From NCBI GenBank assembly GCA_039030335.1, contig JBCCEJ010000004.1, positions 62,001 through 126,000 on the forward strand: a DNA stretch of 64,000 nt. The letters are read 5' to 3'. The position numbers and the translations under genes are program-made. The notes under the pieces were generated by a model. The model saw nothing but the letters and a program-made list of their open reading frames with translations, was not told the origin of the DNA and made no database searches. Source of the stretch: JBCCEJ01 sp039030335 (GTDB taxonomy: Bacteria; Pseudomonadota; Gammaproteobacteria; HK1). Position 1 is the stretch's first letter; each line of letters opens with the position of its first letter. Below, in pieces: positions 25,568-33,625 of the stretch.

Positions 25568-26110
25568 ATGAAAAGCAGCCGATGCCAGCTGGGTCTGGCC
25601 ATGGTTCTCGGGGCAGCGCTGGCGCTGCCGGGTGTGGTCAAGGCCGCGGCCGGCGACAGCGGTTCCGACTCATCCAGCTCATTTTCGAACCAGCGGTCGG
25701 CTCAGAACGCCAAGTACGACCGCGCGTACAAGGCCGCGATGAACGCTCGCTACAAGCGCGCGATCAAGATGCTGCATGAGGTCGTTGCGGCTGAGCCGAG
25801 GCATGCGGACGCGCACAACATGCTCGGATACAGCTACCGCAAGGAGGGTCAGTACAGTAAATCGTTCAGGCACTACAAAACTGCGTTGACGCTCGATCCG
25901 GAGCACCGCGGGGCGCACGAGTACATCGGGCAGGCCTATCTCGAGCAGAAGAATCTGGAAAAGGCCAAGTATCACCTCGACCGGCTGGACGACATCTGCA
26001 CGTGGGGCTGCGAGGAGTACGACACGCTGAAACAGGCGGTTGAATCCTATAAAACCGGAGGCACGCCCGCCGGGTACTCGCTCGAAGAAGAAAACGGGGG
26101 CGGCGCCTGA
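25568..26110 (+). CDS. Exported TPR repeat protein
   Basis: A 180-aa protein with a signal peptide (core LGLAMVLGAALALPG, cleavage near VVKAAA) and a Ser-rich linker. About three tetratricopeptide repeats follow, at residues 48-150 (YDRAYKAAMNARYKRAIKML, then PRHADAHNMLGYSYRKEGQY, then PEHRGAHEYIGQAYLEQ). The end carries a CXXXC-like pair (ICTWGC) and a Gly/Glu tail. It probably acts as a periplasmic or outer-membrane-associated interaction module. It converges on another TPR-containing envelope gene. Confidence 0.82.
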   Translation: MKSSRCQLGLAMVLGAALALPGVVKAAAGDSGSDSSSSFSNQRSAQNAKYDRAYKAAMNARYKRAIKMLHEVVAAEPRHADAHNMLGYSYRKEGQYSKSFRHYKTALTLDPEHRGAHEYIGQAYLEQKNLEKAKYHLDRLDDICTWGCEEYDTLKQAVESYKTGGTPAGYSLEEENGGGA

Positions 26111-26246
26111 GCGATGGATCTGAGCGTGTGACGGCGCATGCTTGCAGCCCCGTCACGCCCTCCAGCTTATGGATTCCGGGCGGTGCGCCCGAAAGCGCTT
26201 GCGAGGGCTGGCGTATGTCCGCGCCGCGGTCCGCGCTTGGGCTCTG

Positions 26247-27242
26247 TCAATTGGACGGCGTACCCGCGTCGCTTTCGAGTCGCGTAAGCGTCGCCCGAAA
26301 CACCTGGATCTCCGCGCCGCCGATGGCGACCGCTCTCTTTGCATGTACCCGTGCGGCTGCGAGCTGGCCGAGTTCCGCGAGCACGTGAGCGAGGTTGTGA
26401 TGCGCGACCCCCGCATCCGGGTGTAGCGCGACGGCCCGACGAAGCGCTGCGGCGCTGTCGTGCAGCTGACCTTCGGCATAATTGGCGTTCGCAATCCCCA
26501 GCAGCACGGCCAGATCGTCCGGCCAGAGTTCGGCTGCGGCGCGCCACGCCCGGCCGGCCACGGTGCCAGGGGCCGTGCGTTCGAGCCCTGCCGCGGCGCG
26601 CAGGTAGGCCCGACGGTCGATTTCGGCTGGTAGCTCGCCCGGCGACAGTACGACTACCGCCCAGCGGCCAGCTCGCCGCCAGGTGCGATCGAATGCCGGC
26701 GCGTTCATCACGAGCCGTTTCGTAGTGCCCGACCGCAAAACCACGTTGCCGCCTGTGATGTCCACCCCAATCACCACCGCGTAGTGCCACTGCGGCGTCG
26801 ATTCAGACCCGAGGTTTTGCAAGACCAGAACCGGTCTGCCGGCAGCGAGTTCACGGCTTAGAGCGTCCAGTCGCGGTGGCAGTACGTACGCGAGGCGCGC
26901 GTGGCGGCGCGCGGTTCCGAGCATCTCGGCCTGGAGCGCGCCGCGACGGCCCGGAATGAAAACGGCGTCCGCGAGGGCGTCGGGAGCGATATCGACGCCG
27001 CTTGCGTTCAATACTGTCGCGAGCGCCGCCGGGCCGCAGTGGTATTCGGTCTGTGCGTGAAACGGCGTGCTGCTGAGTTCAAGTGTCTGGCTTAAGCCGG
27101 CGCGTTCACTGTAGGCCCGCAGTCCGCGGTCCGGCCCGAGCTGGTCGATGACGTTCTGGCTCACGCAGCCGCTGTGCGTCAGCGCCGCGGCGCTCCAGAG
27201 CAGCAGGCGCGCCAGGTTGGCGCTACTCAGCGGCTTCTGCAT
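26247..27242 (-). CDS. Lipoprotein with C39-like cysteine peptidase domain and TPR tail (PA2778 family)
   Basis: A 331-aa predicted lipoprotein: signal peptide with lipobox LTHSGC (Cys26). A papain-like C39-type domain follows, with nucleophile Cys69 in YHCGPAALATVL, His153 in QWHYAVVIGVD and Asp161 nearby. TPR helices occupy about residues 225-320 (HPDAGVAHHNLAHVLAELG). The architecture matches the PA2778 family of cysteine peptidases, in which the C39 fold is used in the periplasm rather than in an ABC exporter. It overlaps the 3' end of gcvP by 20 bases on the same strand, so it is probably translated from the gcvP message, although no functional link is known. Confidence 0.84.
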   Translation of the reverse strand: MQKPLSSANLARLLLWSAAALTHSGCVSQNVIDQLGPDRGLRAYSERAGLSQTLELSSTPFHAQTEYHCGPAALATVLNASGVDIAPDALADAVFIPGRRGALQAEMLGTARRHARLAYVLPPRLDALSRELAAGRPVLVLQNLGSESTPQWHYAVVIGVDITGGNVVLRSGTTKRLVMNAPAFDRTWRRAGRWAVVVLSPGELPAEIDRRAYLRAAAGLERTAPGTVAGRAWRAAAELWPDDLAVLLGIANANYAEGQLHDSAAALRRAVALHPDAGVAHHNLAHVLAELGQLAAARVHAKRAVAIGGAEIQVFRATLTRLESDAGTPSN

Positions 27243-30135
27243 AAGCCTCCATCGGTGGGCACGTGCACATCAGGTTGCGGTCGCCGTGCACGTTGTCGAC
27301 ACGGCCTACCGGCGGCCAGTACTTGTCTTCGCGCGCATCGCCTTGCGGGAAAAACGCACGCGCGCGGCTGTAGGGGCGCTCCCAGGTATCGGCCAGCAGT
27401 TCGCGATGCGTGTGCGGTGCATGTTTCAGAACGTTGTCGTCAGCGGCAGCGTCGCCCCGCTCGACTTCGGCAATCTCCTCCCGGATGGTCAGCATCGCGT
27501 CGCAAAAGCGATCCAGTTCGCGCATGGCTTCGCTTTCGGTTGGCTCGATCATCATCGTCTCTGCGACCGGGAACGAAACCGTCGGTGCGTGGAAGCCGAA
27601 GTCGACCAGCCGCTTCGCGACGTCTTCGACGGTAATGCCCGTGCTCTCCTTGATGTCGCGAAAGTCGATGATGCACTCATGCGCAACCATGCCGTTCTGG
27701 CCGGTGTACAGCACCGGGTAGGCATCTTTCAGACGATGCGCGATGTAATTCGCATTCAGGATCGCGATTTGCGTAGCGCGCTTCAGGCCACCGGCCCCCA
27801 TCATGGCAATGTACGCCCACGAGATCGGCAAGATGCTGGCGGACCCCCACGGAGCTGCCGATACAGTGCCGACGGTAGGCTGTCCGCCGGATGCCGGGTT
27901 CACGCCCTCGACCACGGGATGGTCGGGCAGGTACGGAGCCAGATGTTCGCGCACACCGATCGGGCCCATCCCCGGGCCGCCGCCGCCGTGCGGAATACAG
28001 AAGGTCTTGTGCAGGTTGATATGCGAGACGTCTGCGCCGATCTCCGCCGGTTTGCAGATCCCGACCAGAGCGTTCAGGTTGGCGCCGTCCATGTAAACCT
28101 GCCCGCCGTGCTCGTGCACGATCGCGCAGATTTCGTTAACGGCGGCTTCGAAGACCCCGTGGGTCGATGGGTAGGTGATCATCAGCGCGGCCAGCTCGTT
28201 GGCGTGCGTGGTCGCCTTGGCGCGGAGGTCGTCGACGTCCACGTTGCCCTCGTCGTCGCATGCGACCATCACCACACGCATGCCAGCCATGACCGCGCTG
28301 GCGGGATTGGTGCCGTGCGCGGAGCTTGGAATCAGGCAGACGTCGCGATGCCCTTCGCCGCGGGCGCGATGGTACATGGCGATACACAGAAGCCCCGCGT
28401 ACTCGCCTTGTGAGCCGGCGTTCGGTTGCAGCGACACGGCATGAAAGCCGGTGATCGCGCAAAGCTGTTCTTCCAACTCTTCGAAGAGCTGTTGATAGCC
28501 CTGGGTCTGGTCGAGCGGCGCAAACGGATGCAGCGCGCTGAACTGCCGGTAGGTGACGGGCGTCATCTCGGTGGTCGAGTTCAACTTCATCGTGCACGAG
28601 CCGAGCGGGATCATCGCGCGGTCGAGGGCGATGTCGCGGCTCGCGAGCCAGCGCAGGTAGCGAAGCATCTCGGTCTCGCCGTGATAGCGATGAAAGACCG
28701 GATGCTCCATGAACGGCGTATCGCGTCGCAGGTGGGCGGGCATCGAGTCGTCGACCGTGGCGTCCAGGGCATCGAGGTCGAGTCCCTCGGCCTGGCGCGA
28801 GCCGAACACCGCCCACAGCGCAGTCAGATTCTCACGCCGGGTCGTTTCGTCAAATGAAATACCGAGCGTATCGGCGTCCACGATGCGCAGATTGATGCGC
28901 GCTTCCCGCGCTTTCGCGGCATAGCGGGCCGCCTGCCCCGGCACGCGCACCGTCAGTGTGTCGAAAGCGTGCTGGGTGTCGACGTGAATACCGAGCTTTG
29001 TCAGCCCCTGCCTCAAGATAGCCGTCAGTCGCGCTACCCGCCGCGAGATCGTCAGCAGCCCGTCCGGGCCGTGGTAGATCGCGTAGAGCGCCGCGATCAC
29101 GGCGAGCAGTACCTGCGCCGTGCAGATATTGCTCGTCGCTTTCTCGCGGCGAATGTGCTGCTCCCGGGTTTGCAGGGCCATACGTAGCGCCGTGCGTCCG
29201 GATGCGTCAACCGACACGCCGATGATGCGTCCTGGCGTCGAGCGCTTGTAGGCATCGCGCGTTGCAAAGAACGCCGCATGCGGGCCGCCGTAACCCATCG
29301 GGACGCCAAAGCGCTGAGCGCTGCCGACGACGATATCGGCGCCCATCGTGCCCGGCGCTTTCAGCAACGTCAGGGCCAGCAGATCGCTCGCGACGGTAAC
29401 GAGGGCTTGGTTGGCGTGCGCTTGGGCCGCGATCGCCTGGAAATCGCGGACTTCACCGCTCGACCCCGGGTACTGCACGAAAACGCCGAAGCAATCGCCT
29501 GTGTCTCGCAGACCCGCGTCGAGGTCGACGATCTCGAGTTCGATGTCGAGGTGCGCGGCGCGGGTGCTGAGCACGGCGAGCGTCTGAGGATGGCAGTCGT
29601 GGTCTACCAGGAAGCGTCTCGACTTCGACTTGCTGACGCGGGCACTCATCGCCATCGCCTCGGCGGCGGCCGTGCCTTCGTCCAACAACGACGCGTTGGC
29701 GATATCCATACCGGTAAGGTCGATCACCATCTGCTGAAAGTTCAGCAATACTTCCAGACGCCCTTGACTGACTTCGGACTGGTAGGGCGTGTAGGCGGTG
29801 TACCAACCCGGGTTTTCCAACACGTTGCGTTTGATGACGGCAGGGAGGATCGTGCCGTAGTAACCCATTCCGAGCATCGACACGAACACCTCGTTGCGTT
29901 CGCGCATGCGGCGCAAATACGTGAGCGCCTCGCGTTCACTCATACCCGGGCGCAGTTCGAGCGGCGTGTCTGACACGATGTTCGCCGGCACCACTGCCTC
30001 CTGCAACGCGTCGAGGCTGGTCTGGCCAAGCGCGGTCAGCATCTCGGCTATCTGCGGCTCCCCGGGCCCGATGTGACGGCGGACGAAATCGCCATGCGCT
30101 TCAAGGTCGGTCAGAGTGGGGCGCTCGCTGCTCAT
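27223..30135 (-). CDS. gcvP: Glycine dehydrogenase (decarboxylating), P protein
   Basis: A 970-aa single-chain P protein of the glycine cleavage system, which decarboxylates glycine with PLP and passes the aminomethyl group to the lipoyl H protein. The PLP lysine is Lys710 in NLHKTFCIPHGGGGPGMG. The N-terminal half (FVRRHIGPGE; GYYGTILPAVIKRNVLENP) and C-terminal half are both complete. The start at MSSERPTLTDLEAHGDF is preceded by AGGA and fits the family length; a 25-codon extension is not supported. gcvT and gcvH are not in the window, and I see no glycine riboswitch in the long upstream region. The lipoprotein peptidase gene follows in overlap. Confidence 0.97.
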   Translation of the reverse strand: MSSERPTLTDLEAHGDFVRRHIGPGEPQIAEMLTALGQTSLDALQEAVVPANIVSDTPLELRPGMSEREALTYLRRMRERNEVFVSMLGMGYYGTILPAVIKRNVLENPGWYTAYTPYQSEVSQGRLEVLLNFQQMVIDLTGMDIANASLLDEGTAAAEAMAMSARVSKSKSRRFLVDHDCHPQTLAVLSTRAAHLDIELEIVDLDAGLRDTGDCFGVFVQYPGSSGEVRDFQAIAAQAHANQALVTVASDLLALTLLKAPGTMGADIVVGSAQRFGVPMGYGGPHAAFFATRDAYKRSTPGRIIGVSVDASGRTALRMALQTREQHIRREKATSNICTAQVLLAVIAALYAIYHGPDGLLTISRRVARLTAILRQGLTKLGIHVDTQHAFDTLTVRVPGQAARYAAKAREARINLRIVDADTLGISFDETTRRENLTALWAVFGSRQAEGLDLDALDATVDDSMPAHLRRDTPFMEHPVFHRYHGETEMLRYLRWLASRDIALDRAMIPLGSCTMKLNSTTEMTPVTYRQFSALHPFAPLDQTQGYQQLFEELEEQLCAITGFHAVSLQPNAGSQGEYAGLLCIAMYHRARGEGHRDVCLIPSSAHGTNPASAVMAGMRVVMVACDDEGNVDVDDLRAKATTHANELAALMITYPSTHGVFEAAVNEICAIVHEHGGQVYMDGANLNALVGICKPAEIGADVSHINLHKTFCIPHGGGGPGMGPIGVREHLAPYLPDHPVVEGVNPASGGQPTVGTVSAAPWGSASILPISWAYIAMMGAGGLKRATQIAILNANYIAHRLKDAYPVLYTGQNGMVAHECIIDFRDIKESTGITVEDVAKRLVDFGFHAPTVSFPVAETMMIEPTESEAMRELDRFCDAMLTIREEIAEVERGDAAADDNVLKHAPHTHRELLADTWERPYSRARAFFPQGDAREDKYWPPVGRVDNVHGDRNLMCTCPPMEAYAEAAE

Positions 30136-30754
30136 CGCTTGATGTCCTACGGTCGTAGTCGTGTCGCGCCACAGAGCATGCTCGTATGGGCGCGCCCATT
30201 CAAATCGCATGCGCCGGGTGTCGCGCGAGCGCGGCGTCGCTCTGGCGCGATGTACTCGCGACGGTTCCCTGACGGGCTGGTGTCGGCAAAGTTGACTACT
30301 TCATGTAGTTTATTTTCTCACGCTGCTAAATGTCTGTTTCGGCTCGTCCGGGCGATGAAGTGTCTGTTGTCGACCTCGCCGGCAACGGTGCGATCTGTGC
30401 GGCGGCTCACACTCCCGATGTGAACTCTGTCACGCCGCGTGTCGCGTGTTTTGACACCTTGTCCGCTTCGGCTCGACCCGGGTCGTCGCCAGCCGGCTTG
30501 TTATGCCGTATTGGAGACCAAAACGGCTGGAATTTTGTCGACTGAGTCACATTTTTGGAGACATTGACCCGGATTTCGCCTGTTTCAGGCCGGAATTGGT
30601 CAACTTGGCACGGGATTCGCAAGGTTCAGGGCGTTAAGGGTCCCCTCCTCCCCCCAACTACCCTTGACTGTACTTGGTTGGCGCTTCGCATGAAGCGCCA
30701 CATTTTTTTGTGGCCTTGCTCCTCCCTGTTGATCGAACTCCGCATACCGCCCCG
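30136..30754. other. Long intergenic region with iterated repeats
   Basis: A 619 bp gene-free stretch between the starts/ends of minus-strand genes. TTGGAGAC occurs at 30511-30518 and 30555-30562, and GGCTGGAATTTTGTCGACT (30525-30543) is echoed by GGCCGGAATTGGTCAACT (30588-30605). Multiple related motifs like these resemble the repeated ends of IS21-type elements, but no transposase is present. A T-rich stretch near 30300-30320 holds ACTAC/GTAGT arms. A plus-strand terminator lies at 30680-30709 although no plus-strand gene is present. Confidence 0.5.
30680..30709 (+). terminator. Rho-independent terminator with no assigned gene
   Basis: GGCGCTTC, a GCAT loop, GAAGCGCC and then CA followed by seven T: a textbook plus-strand terminator. 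The sequence GCCACA-T5-TGTGGC overlapping its 3' side can form a competing small stem. The only annotated genes on either side are on the minus strand. Confidence 0.75.
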
Positions 30755-31486
30755 CTAGGGCCTCAGCCGGCGTGCGCGCAGACGGTCGTAGTGAGCGATG
30801 CTGCGCGCGACCAGGGCTTCGTATTCGGGCGGCGTGGTGACGTCCCTTGGCCGGTACGCCTCGAACCCGGTGGAGGCCCACACCGCGTCGTACCAATAGG
30901 GCCCCCAGACCCCGTCGGAGTCGCGCCTGCCAGCAGGCCAGGACAGCATGCGATCGGTGAACTCAATGTCGAAGTGCGCGCAAAGAGCACGCAGATAGGC
31001 TTCGGGCGCCTGCAGGAAATCCTTGGCGTCGACGATCGGTGGAGCACTGCTCTGAAAGCCGCAGACGTAGTCGTAGATCTCGGCCTGACGCACGATCCCA
31101 AGATCTTCTTCGGTGACATCTGGCCGGGTGCGTCGATACGAAGCCAGCACCTCTTCCGGATCGCGGATCAGAAAACAGTTGCGTAGCTTGCGCAGCCAGT
31201 CCCAGTCCATCGTCGGGAGCAGGTGGTGGGTCATGTGTTTCTGGTAGAAGACGTTGGCGCCACTCGGCGCGTGATGCACACAGGCATCTGCCACCGGCTG
31301 CCATTCCCGGCCCTGGTCGGCAATGATGTCGTCAGCACCGGGATGGGGAATGCCCGTCAGGTGCAGATAGGGTCCGTACAGTGGTTCGTCCCACACCGCG
31401 CAGTCCTGGCGGTTCTCGAAGGCGCGCATCATCGCCGTCGAGATGTTCCGTGGGCCCGACCACATCGCGATCCGAACGATGCTCAT
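30755..31486 (-). CDS. Sulfotransferase-like P-loop protein
   Basis: A 243-aa protein whose start reads MSIVRIAMWSGPRNISTAMMRAF, matching the PAPS-binding phosphosulfate loop of sulfotransferases, followed by YQKHMTHHLLPTMDWDW and CFLIRDPEEVLASY, the second conserved loop. It belongs to a group of short sulfotransferase-fold proteins commonly found beside class IV aminotransferases, and its real substrate is not established. Its ATG overlaps the stop of the aminotransferase gene (ATGA), so the two are translationally coupled. The ATG at 31486 is chosen because it forms this overlap and puts the P-loop at the N-terminus. Confidence 0.83.
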   Translation of the reverse strand: MSIVRIAMWSGPRNISTAMMRAFENRQDCAVWDEPLYGPYLHLTGIPHPGADDIIADQGREWQPVADACVHHAPSGANVFYQKHMTHHLLPTMDWDWLRKLRNCFLIRDPEEVLASYRRTRPDVTEEDLGIVRQAEIYDYVCGFQSSAPPIVDAKDFLQAPEAYLRALCAHFDIEFTDRMLSWPAGRRDSDGVWGPYWYDAVWASTGFEAYRPRDVTTPPEYEALVARSIAHYDRLRARRLRP

Positions 31487-32409
31487 ACCGTCACACCCTC
31501 GCGGCACTCGCGGTCGAGCAGTGCCAGGTAAAGCTGCTGCAGACGCGCCACCATCGGGCCGCGCCCTCCGTCGCCGAGCACCCGTCCGTCGATTTCACCG
31601 ACCGGTGCGACGCCGGCAAACGTCCCCGTCACGAAGGCTTCATCGGCACCGTACACGTCGGTCAGGCTGAAGTTGCGTTCGTACGCAGGAATCCCGGCTT
31701 CCTGGCAAACCCGCAGCACGTTGCCGCGCGTGATACCACCGAGGCAGTAGTCGCCCGTCGAGGTCCAGACTTCACCCTTGCGCACGATGAAGAAGTGCGT
31801 CGAGTTACAGGTGGCGACAAAACCGTGCGGATCCAGCATCAGAGCTTCGTCCGCACCGGCTTTGGTGGCCTGGATGCAGGCAGTGATGCAGTTCAGTTTG
31901 GAGTGCGAGTTGAGCTTCGGGTCCTGCACGTCCGGGTACCCGCGGCGCACGTGCACCGTGAAGAGTTTCATGCCTCGTGTCAGCGTCTCGGGCAGCGGTG
32001 TCTTGTGCTCCGCGATAATGACGATCGTGGCCGGTGAAATGGTCACGCGCGGATCCTGGTACGGGGTTGCCTTGAGCCCCCGGCTCACCATCAAGCGCAC
32101 GTGCACGCCGTCGCGCATGCCGTTCGCCTCGAGCAGCCGCTGGAGCCTTGTGATCAGGGTGTCGCGCGAGATACCGAGATCCAGGTCGATGGCTTTGGCG
32201 CCCTCGAAGAGACGGTCGAGGTGTAGATCGAGGAACGCGTAGTGACCGTCGTGCACCCGCAGCCCCTCCCATACGCCGTCACCGAGAATGAAGCCGCTGT
32301 CGAATACCGAGATCATCGCCTCGGCGCGCGGCTTAAGCTCGCCGTTGATATCGATCAGGATCGTCGCGTTGCGCGGGTCGTCGGTGAAGTCGTGTGTGCC
32401 GTGGGCCAT
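31483..32409 (-). CDS. Class IV aminotransferase, branched-chain type
   Basis: A 308-aa fold-type IV PLP enzyme. The PLP lysine is Lys171 in LNSHSKLNCI; VFDSGFILGDGVWEGLRV near residues 35-52 and the C-terminal GADEAFVTGTFAGVAPV are class hallmarks. The LNSHSKLN version and D-Lys context differ from the upstream class IV enzyme at 23.8 kb, so the two are paralogues of separate subgroups. Start at MAHGTHDFTD with GAGA upstream; a 44-codon extension is Arg-rich and unlikely. The gene opens a two-gene operon with the sulfotransferase-like gene. Its promoter region is shared with a divergent cupin-GST unit and carries two related palindromes. Confidence 0.92.
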   Translation of the reverse strand: MAHGTHDFTDDPRNATILIDINGELKPRAEAMISVFDSGFILGDGVWEGLRVHDGHYAFLDLHLDRLFEGAKAIDLDLGISRDTLITRLQRLLEANGMRDGVHVRLMVSRGLKATPYQDPRVTISPATIVIIAEHKTPLPETLTRGMKLFTVHVRRGYPDVQDPKLNSHSKLNCITACIQATKAGADEALMLDPHGFVATCNSTHFFIVRKGEVWTSTGDYCLGGITRGNVLRVCQEAGIPAYERNFSLTDVYGADEAFVTGTFAGVAPVGEIDGRVLGDGGRGPMVARLQQLYLALLDRECREGVTV

Positions 32410-32561
32410 ATCGGTTTCTCGGTGAGGGGGCTGAGTGCCGGACGTTGAGCGCCGTGTTCTGCCAGAGGCGCGTAGCGAGTTCAAGCAGTTCAACGCCGAT
32501 AACAGCCGCATTGCGCGCAGGTGCGCGCGTGGCCCTTGCATTCATGTCGTTTCATTGAAAT

Positions 32562-32581
32562 ACTATCTATCAGTCGATAGT
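32562..32581. promoter_or_regulatory. Candidate TetR-type operator A
   Basis: ACTATC and GATAGT separated by 8 bases; the site starts ACTATCTATC, identical over 10 bases to operator B, and then has CGATAG. It lies 150 bases upstream of the aminotransferase start in an AT-rich stretch suitable for a leftward promoter. Confidence 0.55.
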
Positions 32582-32868
32582 TAACGAGATCCAATACCGA
32601 ACACCAGAAAGACTGCCGGGACAACTCGCGACGGATGTCTACATGCCGGGCCAGACGCTGATGTGCGTGGGCGCTACCGGATCGGCCGTGTCGAACCGGT
32701 AACGAGCCCATGAGATGCGAAGCGGGCTGGACGGCATCTGTGTTCTGGCGGTGGGTACATGCGCCGGTCAGTGCATTGACTGGCGTAACTTCAACGCAAT
32801 CGGTGCCACACGCATACCGCCGTTCAGGCATACCCAAAGGCTGTTTAGAAATGGTTTTGAGTGAAAAA

Positions 32869-32888
32869 ACTATCTATCGATAGATACT
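32869..32888. promoter_or_regulatory. Candidate TetR-type operator B
   Basis: The 16-base perfect palindrome TATCTATCGATAGATA (32871-32886), 18 bases upstream of the cupin start codon, directly before the AGGAG ribosome binding site. A TTGAGT at 32858-32863 and TAGATA at 32881-32886 could serve as -35 and -10, in which case the palindrome covers the promoter. The likely ligand-responsive repressor is the TetR-family protein three genes downstream. Confidence 0.65.
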
Positions 32889-32904
32889 CTAGGAGATTGA
32901 TGCC

Positions 32905-33597
32905 ATGCGCTTGAATGCTGACTTTTCGACACGTGCCTACGTCGCAGCCACGGAGCCTTTCGTCGCGTCCCCAATGCCCGGCGTGGAACGTCGGATGCTC
33001 GACCGGGTGGGTGATGAAGTGGCCCGGGCCACGTCCATCGTCCGTTACGCCCCGGACAGCCGCTTCTCCGCGCACGTCCACACCGGGGGCGAGGAGTTTC
33101 TCGTGCTCGAAGGCGTGTTTCAGGACGAGCACGGCGACTTCCCGGCCGGCACCTACGTGCGCAATCCGATCGGTACCCGGCACGCGCCCGCGTCGGCTTC
33201 GGGTTGCACGATTTTCGTGAAGCTTTCGCAGTTCTCCGCAGACGAACAGCAGATTCGTCGCGTCGACACCGAAGAACTGCGCTACCGGCCGGACCGTGAG
33301 TGCGCCGGCGTCGAAGCGGCCGATCTCTTCAAGGATGCTGACGAGCACGTGCGGATCGAAATCTGGCAACCCGATAGCGACGTCGTGCTCGACGCGTCCG
33401 GCGGACTCGAAGTGCTCGTCCTCGATGGCGGCTTCGAGTACGAGGGCCGCACCGTTGGCCGACACGACTGGCTACGCCTGCCGTCCGGCGACCGACTGCG
33501 CGTTGGCGTGAGCCCCGGCGGCGCGCGCGTCTGGACCAAACGTGGGCATCTGGGGGCGGCCCCGATGTCCCGCATGCACTCGGCCACCAACCCATGA
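32905..33597 (+). CDS. Cupin domain protein, ChrR-like
   Basis: A 230-aa protein with a cupin barrel. The metal-binding motif HVHTGGEEFLVLEG around residues 57-70 and later GTYVRNPIGTRHAP fit the ChrR-type cupin found in anti-sigma factors and in stand-alone metal enzymes. A second, weaker cupin-like half follows (LEVLVLDGGFEYEGRTV), so it is probably a bicupin. The zinc-finger domain of true ChrR is missing. AGGAG precedes the ATG. It is the first gene of a unit with a GST 28 bases downstream and lies behind palindrome B. Confidence 0.82.
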   Translation: MRLNADFSTRAYVAATEPFVASPMPGVERRMLDRVGDEVARATSIVRYAPDSRFSAHVHTGGEEFLVLEGVFQDEHGDFPAGTYVRNPIGTRHAPASASGCTIFVKLSQFSADEQQIRRVDTEELRYRPDRECAGVEAADLFKDADEHVRIEIWQPDSDVVLDASGGLEVLVLDGGFEYEGRTVGRHDWLRLPSGDRLRVGVSPGGARVWTKRGHLGAAPMSRMHSATNP

Positions 33598-33625
33598 CCC
33601 GGCTTGTTGAACAGAGGAACAGCTT

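Larger units (their letters stand above)
32410..32904. other. Divergent regulatory region
   Basis: A 495 bp gene-free stretch between the leftward aminotransferase and the rightward cupin gene. ORFs in it do not look coding. It is locally AT-rich around 32555-32590 and 32845-32890, where the two operator-like palindromes lie, consistent with two facing promoters under shared control. Confidence 0.6.

Noticed and set aside
27148..28413. Long plus-strand ORF (421 codons) antisense to gcvP
   Set aside because: It lies wholly opposite the very well conserved gcvP/peptidase region, is His/Arg/Asp-rich and matches no family.
30136..30620. Glycine riboswitch upstream of gcvP
   Set aside because: I looked for the conserved GGAGAG...ACCGAAGG-type cores on the minus strand and did not see them; a covariance-model search would settle it.
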